Positions 27,413 to 36,289 of a stretch of DNA of 64,000 nt are shown one piece after another. The stretch's first letter is position 1, and each line of letters begins with the position of its first letter. The notes below the pieces were generated by a model. It saw nothing but the letters and a program-made list of their open reading frames with translations, made no database searches and had not been told where the DNA came from. A program made the position numbers and the translations under genes. Origin of the DNA: Aliarcobacter faecis (GTDB lineage Bacteria > Campylobacterota > Campylobacteria > Campylobacterales > Arcobacteraceae). The stretch lies in the NCBI RefSeq assembly GCF_013201705.1, contig NZ_CP053837.1, positions 930,001 through 994,000 on the forward strand, in the 5' to 3' direction.

Positions 27413-28041
27413 CTATAAAATTTTTCAATAATCTTTTTTTCAAGTTCTTCAACACTATTTAATGCTCCTTTTTCATTGTCATAGTTTGAGAATCCCCAAT
27501 TTACTAAAATACCGTCTATTCCAGCATTAAAAGCAGCTATAGTATCTTTTGTTGAATCACCTACAAGTTGAGCATTCTCTTTTTTTATACTATATTTATC
27601 TAGTAAAACATTAACCATATCTGGGTTTGGTTTTGGTTTTTCTACATCATTATAACCTAAGATAGAAGAGAAATATTTATCTATTTCTAAATGATTTAAC
27701 ATTTTTCTTGCATAATTTGAGTTTGCATTTGTAGCAATACAAAATTTAAAATCACTTTTGAAGTTATCTAAAAGTTTTTTTATACCATCATAAATGTGTA
27801 AATCAACTAAACAATTTTTACTATAATAGTCTTCAAATAGCTCTTGAATTTGTGGCGTAAAAACTTTTTCATTATAAAAAAATTCTGCACTATTTATATT
27901 TATATCATTTATATTTTCTAAAATAAAATCTTTTTCTAAACTTTCTAATCCTAAATTTTCTCTTACATAATTAACTGTATTTGCTATTGCAAATCCACTA
28001 TTTATAACAGTTCCATCCATATCAAAAATAATCATATTCAT
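27406..28041 (-). CDS. HAD-superfamily phosphatase, phosphoglycolate phosphatase-like
   Basis: 211 aa. Motif I FDMDGTVINS (Asp6, Asp8), motif II FCIATNANSNYAR, Lys in EKPKPNPDM and motif IV VGDSTKDTIAAFNAG. The helical cap domain fits Gph-type enzymes. The substrate is likely a small phosphorylated metabolite. Its last two codons and stop overlap the P1 helix of rnpB on the opposite strand. Confidence 0.87.
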   Translation of the reverse strand: MNMIIFDMDGTVINSGFAIANTVNYVRENLGLESLEKDFILENINDININSAEFFYNEKVFTPQIQELFEDYYSKNCLVDLHIYDGIKKLLDNFKSDFKFCIATNANSNYARKMLNHLEIDKYFSSILGYNDVEKPKPNPDMVNVLLDKYSIKKENAQLVGDSTKDTIAAFNAGIDGILVNWGFSNYDNEKGALNSVEELEKKIIEKFYSR

Positions 28042-28145
28042 AAAAAATTGCCTTTTAAATTAAGTTTTGTATTATATAGTTTTAAAATTAGTAAAAATTT
28101 AATTAAAATAGGACAAATTTTATCTTATTTTAATATTAGGAGTAT

Positions 28146-28151
28146 TATAAT
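28146..28151 (+). promoter_or_regulatory. -10 box for the candidate small RNA
   Basis: A consensus TATAAT with upstream TTTTAATATTAGGAG, as in Campylobacterota sigma-70 promoters that lack a -35 box. No open reading frame starts behind it for 180 bases. Confidence 0.6.
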
Positions 28152-28157
28152 TGCATT

Positions 28158-28227
28158 CATAGGATATTTGTATTAAATCCTCCTACTACTAAATACAATT
28201 TTTAATAGTATCCTATACTTTTTTTGA
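28158..28227 (+). ncRNA. Candidate small RNA with CU-rich loop
   Basis: About 70 nt. An outer stem ATAGGATA (28159-28166)/TATCCTAT (28211-28218) and inner stem TTGTATT (28168-28174)/AATACAA (28192-28198) close a loop holding TCCTCCTACTACT. Seven T follow (28221-28227), as in a Rho-independent end. A TATAAT box sits seven bases before the start. The loop carries CCTCC, complementary to Shine-Dalgarno sequences. This is inference; no homologue could be searched. Confidence 0.5.
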
Positions 28228-28245
28228 AATGAATTTATTATATAG

Positions 28246-28281
28246 GCTTTACAGTTTTTCCCTCTGTAAAGCCTTTTTTTA
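28246..28281 (+). terminator. Strong Rho-independent terminator
   Basis: AGGCTTTACAG and CTGTAAAGCCT form an 11-bp stem with an 8-base loop, followed by seven T. No plus-strand gene ends here, which supports a transcript starting in the preceding gap, perhaps a second end for the small RNA. Confidence 0.85.
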
Positions 28282-28333
28282 TGCCAAAAAAGATACAATC
28301 TACCTTTATTTCAAATATATATTTTGGAGATTT

Positions 28334-28849
28334 ATGAAAAAACTTTTACAAATTTTAACAGTAATTTTAATAGTTGCAATAGTTGTAATAATATTTTTAT
28401 CTATGGCAAAAGAACAAAAAATGGTAGTTATAAAAGAGGGAAATATTTCTCAAATTCCATTAGAGGTAGTTTTAGGTAAGTATCAAGATAGTGATTGTGG
28501 TATGGTTATAAATGATTTAACTTTTGCTTCTCAAGTTGTATCAAATGATGGAAAAACTTGGTTTTTTCATGATCATGGGGGAATGGCTAATTGGTTAAAT
28601 CAAAAAGATGAAAAATTTAAAAATAATATTAAAATTTTTGTTATGACAAAAGATAGTAAAAAATATATTGAGGCAAAAAATGCTTTTTTTAGTACAAATG
28701 AAGAGACCCCAATGAGATATGGTTTTGGAGCATATGAACAAAGTAATGAAAATTTTATTAGTTTTGATGAAGTTCTTTTAAGAGTTTTAAGAAAAGAGAT
28801 TTTATCAAACCCAAATTTTAAAGAACATAACCATAGTGAGCATAAATAG
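28334..28849 (+). CDS. NosL-family periplasmic protein
   Basis: 171 aa from ATG 28334 behind TGGAGATTT; an upstream in-frame ATG would read through the terminator. One N-terminal membrane anchor (about 2-25). The conserved core is KYQDSDCGMVINDLTFASQV, WFFHDHGGMANWL, FVMTKDSKKYIEAKNAFF and TPMRYGFGAYE. NosL proteins bind Cu(I) through a Cys-Gly-Met and further Met/His residues; the C-terminus HNHSEHK is His-rich. Coupled by one base to a TauE/SafE-like membrane protein, so both probably handle copper for an oxidase or nitrous-oxide system. Confidence 0.78.
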   Translation: MKKLLQILTVILIVAIVVIIFLSMAKEQKMVVIKEGNISQIPLEVVLGKYQDSDCGMVINDLTFASQVVSNDGKTWFFHDHGGMANWLNQKDEKFKNNIKIFVMTKDSKKYIEAKNAFFSTNEETPMRYGFGAYEQSNENFISFDEVLLRVLRKEILSNPNFKEHNHSEHK

Positions 28850-29559
28850 TGGAAACTATTAGCTTAATCTCTATTATAACTATTGCACTTCTTGGCTCTT
28901 TTGGACATTGTATTGGAATGTGTGGTGGTATTGTTGTTGCTTATACAAGTACAAAAATAAAAAGTGAATATTCAAAAACTACTCAAAGTTTTGCACATCT
29001 TTTATACTCCTTGGGAAGAGTTACAACTTATACTATTTTAGGAGCTATTTTTGGTTTTGTTGGAGGAGTTGTAACTTTTTCAAATACTACAAGTGGAATT
29101 TTTTTATTAATAACAGGTCTTTTAATGGTAATTGTAGGTTTTTCTCTTTTAGGGAAAATTAAATTTTTAACTATTTTAGAACATAGTTGTTCAAAATCAC
29201 CACTTTATCAAAAAACTTTCAAAAATCTTTTAACATCAAACTCTTTATTTAGTTTTTATCTTTTAGGTATGTTAAATGGACTTTTACCTTGTGGTTTTGT
29301 ATATGTTTTTGCAATTACAGCAGCTAGTACAGGAAGTGCTTTTTGGGGTGCTATTGTTATGTTTATTTTTGGACTTAGCACAATTCCAGCACTATTTTTC
29401 TTGGGTTTTTTTATAGGAATATTCAAACAATCAAATTTAAGAGATATATTTATAAAAATTGCTTCTATTTTAGTAATCATTTTTGGAGTATATATAGCTT
29501 ATAAAGGTTATATGTATATTAGTGATCCAAATATGTCAATACTAAATTGTCATATATAA
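28849..29559 (+). CDS. TauE/SafE-like (DsbD_2) membrane protein
   Basis: 236 aa, GTG start within the upstream stop (TAGTG). Six membrane helices; GSFGHCIGMCGGIVVAY, LGRVTTYTILGAIFGFVGG and LLPCGFVYVFAITAAST match the 'sulfite exporter TauE/SafE' group with paired Cys and Met motifs, which in Campylobacterota and others is linked to copper delivery to cbb3 oxidase. The GHCxGMCGG motif is typical. The pairing with NosL-like protein supports a metal role; sulfite export is not supported. Confidence 0.82.
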   Translation: METISLISIITIALLGSFGHCIGMCGGIVVAYTSTKIKSEYSKTTQSFAHLLYSLGRVTTYTILGAIFGFVGGVVTFSNTTSGIFLLITGLLMVIVGFSLLGKIKFLTILEHSCSKSPLYQKTFKNLLTSNSLFSFYLLGMLNGLLPCGFVYVFAITAASTGSAFWGAIVMFIFGLSTIPALFFLGFFIGIFKQSNLRDIFIKIASILVIIFGVYIAYKGYMYISDPNMSILNCHI

Positions 29560-29590
29560 GTAAAAAATCAAATTTTGTAAAGGAGAGGAA

Positions 29591-29761
29591 ATGAAAAGAT
29601 ATTTTAGCTTTTTTGGTATTTTAATGGCAAGTTCAAATGCTGTATTAAATAAGTTTTACTCAAAACAGAAAAACTATTTAGAAAAATTACCAAGTATAAG
29701 AAATAGCTTACAAAGAACAGAGCTAAAGCCAATAAAACAATATTCAACAAATAATTTATAA
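29591..29761 (+). CDS. Small protein of 56 aa upstream of the outer-membrane receptor
   Basis: Begins MKRYFSFFGILMASSNAV, with AAGGAGAGGAA seven bases before ATG, a near-perfect ribosome site. The rest is basic: KFYSKQKNYLEKLP and RTELKPIKQYS. No family recognised. It sits between the TauE-like gene and the receptor (19 bases before the receptor ATG), so it is in the operon; it may be a leader or a small membrane-associated factor. Confidence 0.55.
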   Translation: MKRYFSFFGILMASSNAVLNKFYSKQKNYLEKLPSIRNSLQRTELKPIKQYSTNNL

Positions 29762-29780
29762 ATAAAACTTAGGAAGAGAA

Positions 29781-31613
29781 ATGAAAAAAAATATAACTAC
29801 AAGCTTAGTTGCTGGACTTTTATTAGCAACAAATCTTTACTCAAATGAAACTACAAATTTAAATGAAATTGTAATTACAAGTGCTACAAAATCACAACAA
29901 AAACTAAAAGATATTACATCTAGTGTTGATGTTATAACTTCTGAAGATATAGAATCTCGAAAGTTTAAAACTGTAGCTGAAGCTTTACAAACTCTTGCAG
30001 GGGTTCAAGTTTCACCAAGTGGTGGAATAGGGCAACAAACTTCGGTTTTTTTAAGAGGAATGGATTCAAATAAAACTTTAGTTTTAATTGATGGTATAAG
30101 ATATAATGATCCAAGTGGAAATGGTGCTAATTTTGAACATTTGATGATAAATGATATTGAAAGAATTGAGGTAATAAAAGGTGCTCAAAGTAGTATTTGG
30201 GGAGCAGATGCTAGTGCTGGAGTTATAAATATCATCACAAAATCGGCTCAAAAAGGAACTAGTGGAAGTGCAAGTTTTGAGTATGGAAGATATGATAGTA
30301 AAATTGCAAAAGCAAATATTTCACATAAAACAGATGATTTTGATGCGAAATTAGGAGTTGTAAGAGTTGATACAAGTGGATTTTCTGCTATGTCACCAAA
30401 AAGTAGTAAAGCTAAAGATTATGAAAAAGATGGCTATGAAAATACAACTATAAATACAAAGTTAGGTTATAACTTTGATGAAAATAATAGAATTTCAACT
30501 TCTTATGAGTTTATAGATTCAAAAGTTGATATTGACGGATATGACACTTTTTATAATCCAGACCCAAATAATACAGATACAGCTAAAACAAAAACTCATT
30601 TAGCAAATGTAACTTATGAAAATAGAAATGATATTGCTCTTTCAAAAGTATATACGAATTATACAGATATTAAAAGAGAATATACAGATGGTACTTCTAA
30701 GTATAAAGGAAGTATTAATGAGTATGGTGTAAATACAAATATTGATTATTTAAATAGTACTTCAAATTTAGTTTTAGGGGCTGATTATAAAAAGTTTGAA
30801 AATAAAGCAAATATAGATAAAGAGTACAATAATAAAGCTATTTTTATATCAAATACAAATAAATTTTTTGATGATAAAACAATTATAACTGAAGCTTTAA
30901 GATATGATAAATATAGTGATTTCGACAATAAAACAACAGGAAAAATTGGTTTAAAGCAATATATAGTTGATGATTTGAATATTAGTACAAACTATGGAAC
31001 TGGATATAATATTCCAAGTACTTTTCAATTGTATGATGCTTCTAGTGGTAATATAAATTTAAAACCTGAAAAAACAAAAACTTATGATGTTGGAGTTGAA
31101 TATAAAGGTTTCTCTGTAACTTATTTTAATACAAAAATTGAGGATTTAATTAATTGGATATGGACTGGACCAGGTTCTTATGATGGAATGAATCAAAATG
31201 TAGAAGGTAAAAGTAGATTTAAAGGTGTTGAAGTTGCTTATAAAAACTCAATTATAGATGACATCTTCTTAAATCTAAATTACACTAGACTTAGTGCAAA
31301 AAATAAAGATGAACAAGAGTTTGGAAGAAGACCAAATGATAAAGTTGGTTTTGGAGTTGATTATTATGGTTTAAAAGATTTCCACTTTAATATAAATGGT
31401 GAATATATTGGAGAAAGATATGATTTTAACAATAAGCAAGGTGCAAAAACTGGAAACTACACAATTTGGAATACTTTAGTTGATTATGATATAAATAAAA
31501 ACTTCTCAACTTATGTAAAACTTGATAATATTTTAAATAAAGATTACCAAATAGTTGATGGTTATGCAACAAGTCAAAGAGCAGCATTTGTTGGATTAAA
31601 GGCTAGTTTCTAA
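29781..31613 (+). CDS. TonB-dependent outer-membrane receptor (BtuB-like)
   Basis: 610 aa. Signal peptide to about residue 22; TonB box NEIVITSA at about 28-35; plug domain with AEALQTLAGVQVSPSGG, FLRGMDSNKTLVLIDGIRYND, IERIEVIKGAQSSIWGADA and GVINIITK; a C-terminal beta-barrel ending in Phe (VGLKASF). Likely substrate is cobalamin, judged from length and the BtuF/C/D-like genes that follow, but haem or a siderophore remains possible. I saw no cobalamin riboswitch. Confidence 0.88.
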   Translation: MKKNITTSLVAGLLLATNLYSNETTNLNEIVITSATKSQQKLKDITSSVDVITSEDIESRKFKTVAEALQTLAGVQVSPSGGIGQQTSVFLRGMDSNKTLVLIDGIRYNDPSGNGANFEHLMINDIERIEVIKGAQSSIWGADASAGVINIITKSAQKGTSGSASFEYGRYDSKIAKANISHKTDDFDAKLGVVRVDTSGFSAMSPKSSKAKDYEKDGYENTTINTKLGYNFDENNRISTSYEFIDSKVDIDGYDTFYNPDPNNTDTAKTKTHLANVTYENRNDIALSKVYTNYTDIKREYTDGTSKYKGSINEYGVNTNIDYLNSTSNLVLGADYKKFENKANIDKEYNNKAIFISNTNKFFDDKTIITEALRYDKYSDFDNKTTGKIGLKQYIVDDLNISTNYGTGYNIPSTFQLYDASSGNINLKPEKTKTYDVGVEYKGFSVTYFNTKIEDLINWIWTGPGSYDGMNQNVEGKSRFKGVEVAYKNSIIDDIFLNLNYTRLSAKNKDEQEFGRRPNDKVGFGVDYYGLKDFHFNINGEYIGERYDFNNKQGAKTGNYTIWNTLVDYDINKNFSTYVKLDNILNKDYQIVDGYATSQRAAFVGLKASF

Positions 31614-31614
31614 G

Positions 31615-32463
31615 ATGAAAAAACTTCTATATTTTCTACTCTTTTTTAATTTTTCTTTTTTAAATATTTTAGGAGCAAATGAGAGGATTATCACTTTAAG
31701 CCCAGCAATAAATGAGATAGTTTTTGCTTTGGGTTTAGGGGGAAAAGTTGTAGCAAATACAGATTTTTGCGATTATCCAGATATTTCAAAAAGTGTACAA
31801 AAAGTAGGGGGGTATGGAAGTGTTAGTTTGGAAAAAGTCGTAAAACTAAATCCAAATGTATTAATAAATCAAAGTTATGATAAAAAACTAAATTCTGATT
31901 TAGAAAAATTGGGCTTTAAAACTTTGGTTTATAAAAGTGATAATATCGAAGATATAAAATATACAATAAAGGATTTAGGAGATATTTTTCAAAAAACACA
32001 AGAAGCAAAAAGATTAAATGATGAAATAGATAGTAGTCTAAAATCACTTGAAAATATTATTAAAAATCAAAAGATTTTAATAGTAATTAGCCCTCAAAAC
32101 ACTCTATCAAATCAGATTTTTGTAGCAGGAAATTTTGTATATTTTGAGGATGTTATTAAAAAAAGCCAAAATAAAAATGCTTATCAAAGTAGCATAAAAT
32201 CTCAACCAGTAATAAATAGTGAAAAAATAATCACTTTAAATCCTGATATTATTGTGCTTTTAGCCCCATTTTTAGAAAATGATAAAATAACTCAAGAAAA
32301 ATATATAAAAATGTGGGAAAAACTGCCAGTTAGTGCAAGTAAAGAGAAAAATATTTATATAATTGATAAATTATATTCTGGTATTCCAAGTCATAGAGTT
32401 AAAAATTTTATAGATGATTTTAGAGGTATTTTAGAAGATGTTAGAGCTAAAAAACTACAATAA
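31615..32463 (+). CDS. Periplasmic substrate-binding protein (BtuF-like)
   Basis: 282 aa with signal peptide (LLYFLLFFNFSFLNILGA). The BtuF/PF01497 fold: RIITLSPAINEIVFALGLG, ANTDFCDYP, GGYGSVSLEKVVKLNPNVL. The C-terminal half has INSEKIITLNPDIIVLLAP. Binds the substrate that the receptor imports. One base separates it from the receptor stop, and its end overlaps the ATPase gene by 26 bases. Confidence 0.88.
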   Translation: MKKLLYFLLFFNFSFLNILGANERIITLSPAINEIVFALGLGGKVVANTDFCDYPDISKSVQKVGGYGSVSLEKVVKLNPNVLINQSYDKKLNSDLEKLGFKTLVYKSDNIEDIKYTIKDLGDIFQKTQEAKRLNDEIDSSLKSLENIIKNQKILIVISPQNTLSNQIFVAGNFVYFEDVIKKSQNKNAYQSSIKSQPVINSEKIITLNPDIIVLLAPFLENDKITQEKYIKMWEKLPVSASKEKNIYIIDKLYSGIPSHRVKNFIDDFRGILEDVRAKKLQ

Positions 32464-33139
32464 TTTTATTTTAAAAGATATATCTTTTATTTTAAATCAA
32501 GGTGAGAACCTGCTTATTTTAGGGGAAAATGGTGCAGGAAAATCTACTTTAGCAAAAGTTTTATCAAATCTTTTGTCATCTTCAAACCTATTTTTTGAAA
32601 ATCAAAATGTAAAAAATATAAAAGCTTTAGATAGAGCAAAGTTTATAAACTATATTCCTAGTATTTTTTCGATTTTTGATGAATATATGACAGTTTTTGA
32701 GTATTTAAAGTTATCTATTATAGAAGAAAAAAATATAAAAGAACTAGAAGATATTATTTTTTTATTAAAACTTGAAAATCTTAAATTAAGCTCTTGTTCG
32801 GTTTTGAGTTCAGGTGAACAGCAGATATTGCTTCTTGCAAGTGCAATTTTACACAGTGCAAAAATTACAATTTTTGATGAATTAACAGCAAATTTGGATT
32901 TAAATAGAGTAAAAGATGTTTTTAATATTTTAAAATCTGATTTATTAAAACAAAAAATTATAATTACTCATAACCTTGATTTTGCCTATGCTTTAAAAGA
33001 TTTTAAAGTGCTATTTTTAGAAAAAGGCTCTTTGAAATTTTTTGGTTCGCATAAAGATTTTTTTACTCAAGAAAATTTAGATAGATTTTATGGAAAAAGT
33101 ATAAAGCTTTTAAACTCTCATTTGGTACTAGATTTATGA
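32438..33139 (+). CDS. ABC transporter ATP-binding protein (BtuD-like)
   Basis: 233 aa. Walker A GENGAGKSTLA, signature LSSGEQQI (Ser in place of the first Gly of LSGGQ), Walker B ITIFDELTANLD and switch His in ITHNLDF. Energises import through the permease gene that overlaps by four bases. Confidence 0.9.
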   Translation: MLELKNYNNFILKDISFILNQGENLLILGENGAGKSTLAKVLSNLLSSSNLFFENQNVKNIKALDRAKFINYIPSIFSIFDEYMTVFEYLKLSIIEEKNIKELEDIIFLLKLENLKLSSCSVLSSGEQQILLLASAILHSAKITIFDELTANLDLNRVKDVFNILKSDLLKQKIIITHNLDFAYALKDFKVLFLEKGSLKFFGSHKDFFTQENLDRFYGKSIKLLNSHLVLDL

Positions 33140-34092
33140 AAATTTTTTTATATCTATTTTCTATTCTTTTAATATTTTTTGCTCCATTTGTAGGAGAGAT
33201 TTTAATAAATTTTAAAGAGATTTTCTTTTTAGATGATAGTTTAAGTATGGTATTTTGGGATTTAAGAGTTCCTAGAGTTATTTTAGCTTTTTTTGTTGGC
33301 TCAATTTTGGCTTTAAGTGGATTAGTTTTTCAAATAGTTTTTAAAAATGAGTTAATTACTCCTTATACTTTAGGAATTGCAAGTGGAACAACTCTTTTTT
33401 CTGCTATTTCAATAGTTTTTTTACCATTTATACCTCTATTTTTTTCTAGTATTTTTGGTTCACTAGTTACAATTCTAATTTTGTTTATAATTTCAAGAAA
33501 ATTAAACTCTAAAAGACTTATAAACTCTACAAACTCAATACTTCTAATAGGAATTGCTTTATCATATTTTTATAGTTCAGCTTTAATGCTTGTATTTTTT
33601 ATAAGCAACTTACAAGAGAATTATTCAATTGTAAGATTTACCTTAGGTAGCCTTGATACTGTAGGATTTATTCCAACTTTTATAGTTGGAATTACTTCTA
33701 TTTGTCTTATAATTTTTATTTATAAAATGAAAAATGGTATAAATTTACTTCTTATTTCAAATGATACTGCTTTTTTAAAAGGTTTGAATGTAAATAAAAT
33801 AATCCTAATACTTCTAATTTTTATAACAATTTGTGTAGGTATTTGTATTAGTTTCACTGGACCAATTGGTTTTGTAGGACTTGTAATTCCTCATATTGTA
33901 AAACTAATCTATAAACAAAGTGCAACAAAACTATTTTTCCCAACACTCTTTTTTGGTGGAGTCTTTTTGGTGTTTTGTGATTTGATTTCTAGGGTTTTGC
34001 CAACAGCTTCAGCTCTTCCAATAGGAGTAGTTACTGCTTTTATTGGGGCTCCTTTTTTTGTGTATTTGCTCATAAAAAAGAGTAAAAGTTAG
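33136..34092 (+). CDS. FecCD-family permease (BtuC-like)
   Basis: 318 aa, about nine membrane helices. Family blocks are WDLRVPRVILAFFVGSILAL, GLVFQIVFKNELITPYTLGI, FTGPIGFVGLVIPHIVKL and CDLISRVL. Forms the importer with the two genes before it. Shorter than many BtuC proteins but otherwise complete. Confidence 0.9.
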   Translation: MKIFLYLFSILLIFFAPFVGEILINFKEIFFLDDSLSMVFWDLRVPRVILAFFVGSILALSGLVFQIVFKNELITPYTLGIASGTTLFSAISIVFLPFIPLFFSSIFGSLVTILILFIISRKLNSKRLINSTNSILLIGIALSYFYSSALMLVFFISNLQENYSIVRFTLGSLDTVGFIPTFIVGITSICLIIFIYKMKNGINLLLISNDTAFLKGLNVNKIILILLIFITICVGICISFTGPIGFVGLVIPHIVKLIYKQSATKLFFPTLFFGGVFLVFCDLISRVLPTASALPIGVVTAFIGAPFFVYLLIKKSKS

Positions 34093-34148
34093 TTTGAGAT
34101 TTATCTTTCTTATAATATAATCCCAAAAAATATTGGAAATCATAAAAA

Positions 34149-35003
34149 ATGAGTGTATTAATTCTTAGTTTAATATCATCCTTACTAGTTGGATTTTATA
34201 TAAAATATCTAAAAATCAAGACAAAACGAAGCCTTTTTGTCTTGGTTTTTGCAAATTATGTAATGGCTAGTTTTCTTAGCTATTATCTTTTTAATTTATC
34301 AATTTCAACTATAAATTTTGCAATTTTTGATTATAAATTAGTGATTTGTGTTGCTATTTTACTTCCAACAATTTTTTATTTTTTACACAAATCTTTAGAG
34401 ATTTCTGGACTTGCAAAAACAGATATTTTTCAAAGATTATCGTTGATTATTCCTATAATTTTTAGCTTTTTTATATTTAATGAGAATTTTACATATATAA
34501 AAGCTTTTGTTATTTTTTTAACTTTTCTTAGTATTTTTTTGATTTTAGGAAAAAAATCAAATAATAAATCAACAAATTTTTTATACTTAATAGCTGTATT
34601 TTTAGGATATGGGATTATTGATACTTTATTTAAGTTAATTGCGACAAATAAAGATATAAACTTTGTAGAGTTACTTTTTGTAATTTTTGTTTTATCTTCA
34701 TTTATTTCACTTTTATATATTTTGATTTTAAAAGGAAAAATAGAGATAAAATATCTGTTATTTGGACTTTTATTGGGAGTTCTAAATTTTTCAAATATCT
34801 ATTTTTATATCAAAGCACATAAAATATTTGCACAAACTCCAACTTTAGTATTTATTACTATGAATTTGGGAGTAATAGTTGGTGGAGTAATAATTGGTAA
34901 ATGTTATTTTAAAGAAAATCTTTCAAAATGGTCTATTTATGGAGTTATTCTAGCTATTGTTTGTATACTCTTATTAGCTTTAATTCAGTTAAAAATAATT
35001 TAA
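34149..35003 (+). CDS. EamA-like (DMT-family) transporter
   Basis: 284 aa with about ten membrane helices and two similar halves, as in EamA drug/metabolite transporters. KTDIFQRLSLIIPIIFSFFI and LVFITMNLGVIVGGVIIG lie in the ends of the halves. Substrate unknown. Separate from the BtuC-like gene by 56 bases containing a TATAATAT box (about 34114). Confidence 0.8.
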   Translation: MSVLILSLISSLLVGFYIKYLKIKTKRSLFVLVFANYVMASFLSYYLFNLSISTINFAIFDYKLVICVAILLPTIFYFLHKSLEISGLAKTDIFQRLSLIIPIIFSFFIFNENFTYIKAFVIFLTFLSIFLILGKKSNNKSTNFLYLIAVFLGYGIIDTLFKLIATNKDINFVELLFVIFVLSSFISLLYILILKGKIEIKYLLFGLLLGVLNFSNIYFYIKAHKIFAQTPTLVFITMNLGVIVGGVIIGKCYFKENLSKWSIYGVILAIVCILLLALIQLKII

Positions 35004-35024
35004 AAAGAGGTTTAACCTCTTTTT
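35002..35024. terminator. Bidirectional terminator
   Basis: AAAAAGAGG, TTTAA loop, CCTCTTTTT between convergent genes; each strand ends in a T run. It overlaps the helicase stop codon. Confidence 0.8.
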
Positions 35025-36289
35025 GTGATTTTTCTTTTTTTGTTTGTTTTAGTAGATTTTGAAGATTTTGTTTTATCTTCAATTTGTCTTTTTTTAGAGT
35101 TGATTTTTTTCTCTTTTAAAGATTTTGGCTTTGATTGTTTTACTCTTGGTTTTTTTTCTGTTGTCTCAAAACCTTTTAACTCAACTCTTGGAATTTTAAG
35201 TATTAATTCTTTTTCAATTTCAGCCATTATTTTATAATCTTTTACACTTAAAAGTGTAATGGCAACTCCATCATTTCCTGCTCTTGCTGTTCTTCCAACT
35301 CTATGTGTGAAGTCATTTACAGTTTCAGGTAGAGCAAAATTTATAACACAAGGAAGATTTTCTATATCAATTCCCCTTGCCGCAATATCTGTACAAACTA
35401 AAACTCTTAATTCTTTTTCTTTGAATTTTCTTAAAGCTAAAGCCCTACTACTTTGTCTTATATCTCCATGAATACAAGAGGCTTTTAAGTCATCAAGATT
35501 TAGATTTTCTACCAAACTATCAGCTTGGGCCTTTTTATTTACAAAAACCAAAGTTTGAGCTATATTTTTGGATCCAATCAAATATGATAAAAGTTCAGCT
35601 TTTTTTTCTTCATCTACAAGAACTATTTGATGTTCAATATTTTCAACATGCTCTCTTTGGTTTGTAACTTCAATTACAACAGGGTTATTTAAAAACTCTT
35701 TTGCAAGTTTTTTAACCGTTGAGTTTATTGTTGCACTAAACATTGAAATTTGTCTATTTTTTCCTATATTTGGTAGGATTTTTTCAACTTCTTCTAAAAA
35801 TCCCATATCAAGCATAGTATCAAGCTCATCAATAACAACTTTTTCTACACTAGAAAGGTTTATAGTATTATTTTTTATATGCTCAAGTAATCTTCCTGTT
35901 GTTGCAACAGCTATATCAACTCCATTTGTTAATTTTTTTTCTTGTTCTTTACTTGAAATTCCACCAAAAATAGCAACTCTTTTTATATCTAAATATTTTG
36001 AGTAATCATCAATTGCATTTACTAATTGTTTTGCCAATTCTCTTGTTGGAACTAAGATTAAGGCTCTTAAAACACTATTTTCATCTTTTTTTTCTATTAA
36101 ATTTTCTAAAATAGGGAGCAAAAATGCACAACTTTTCCCAGTTCCGCTTTTTGCAACGCCTATAATATCTCTATTTTTTAAAGCTATTGGAATAGCTTTT
36201 TCTTGAATAGGAGTTGGAGTTTTATACCCTAAATCATCAATTGCTTTTAAAATATTTTCGTTTAGTTTTAAATTATGAAAAGTTTTTAT
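35012..36289 (-). CDS. DEAD-box RNA helicase, apparent ATA start
   Basis: 425 aa if begun at ATA (36289). Q motif GYKTPTPIQEKAIPIA, motif I AKSGTGKS, PTRELA, motif II DELD (not DEAD), SAT in FSATIN, and HRVGRTARAG. The C-terminal tail is very basic (KKPRVKQSKPKSLKEKK) and probably binds RNA. No ATG, GTG or TTG occurs in frame before TTG 36121, which lies after motif I and cannot be the start. AAGGAT lies six bases upstream of ATA. The helicase would act in ribosome assembly or RNA decay. Confidence 0.85.
   Translation of the reverse strand: MKTFHNLKLNENILKAIDDLGYKTPTPIQEKAIPIALKNRDIIGVAKSGTGKSCAFLLPILENLIEKKDENSVLRALILVPTRELAKQLVNAIDDYSKYLDIKRVAIFGGISSKEQEKKLTNGVDIAVATTGRLLEHIKNNTINLSSVEKVVIDELDTMLDMGFLEEVEKILPNIGKNRQISMFSATINSTVKKLAKEFLNNPVVIEVTNQREHVENIEHQIVLVDEEKKAELLSYLIGSKNIAQTLVFVNKKAQADSLVENLNLDDLKASCIHGDIRQSSRALALRKFKEKELRVLVCTDIAARGIDIENLPCVINFALPETVNDFTHRVGRTARAGNDGVAITLLSVKDYKIMAEIEKELILKIPRVELKGFETTEKKPRVKQSKPKSLKEKKINSKKRQIEDKTKSSKSTKTNKKRKITKRG

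Noticed and set aside
28229-28333. N-terminal extension of the NosL-like protein from ATG 28229
   Set aside because: It would be translated through a strong terminator hairpin and lacks family similarity; ATG 28334 has a ribosome site and begins a normal membrane anchor.
29560-29780. Cobalamin riboswitch before the BtuB-like receptor
   Set aside because: I looked for the B12-box and a large structured leader; the gap instead holds a small gene with a ribosome site.
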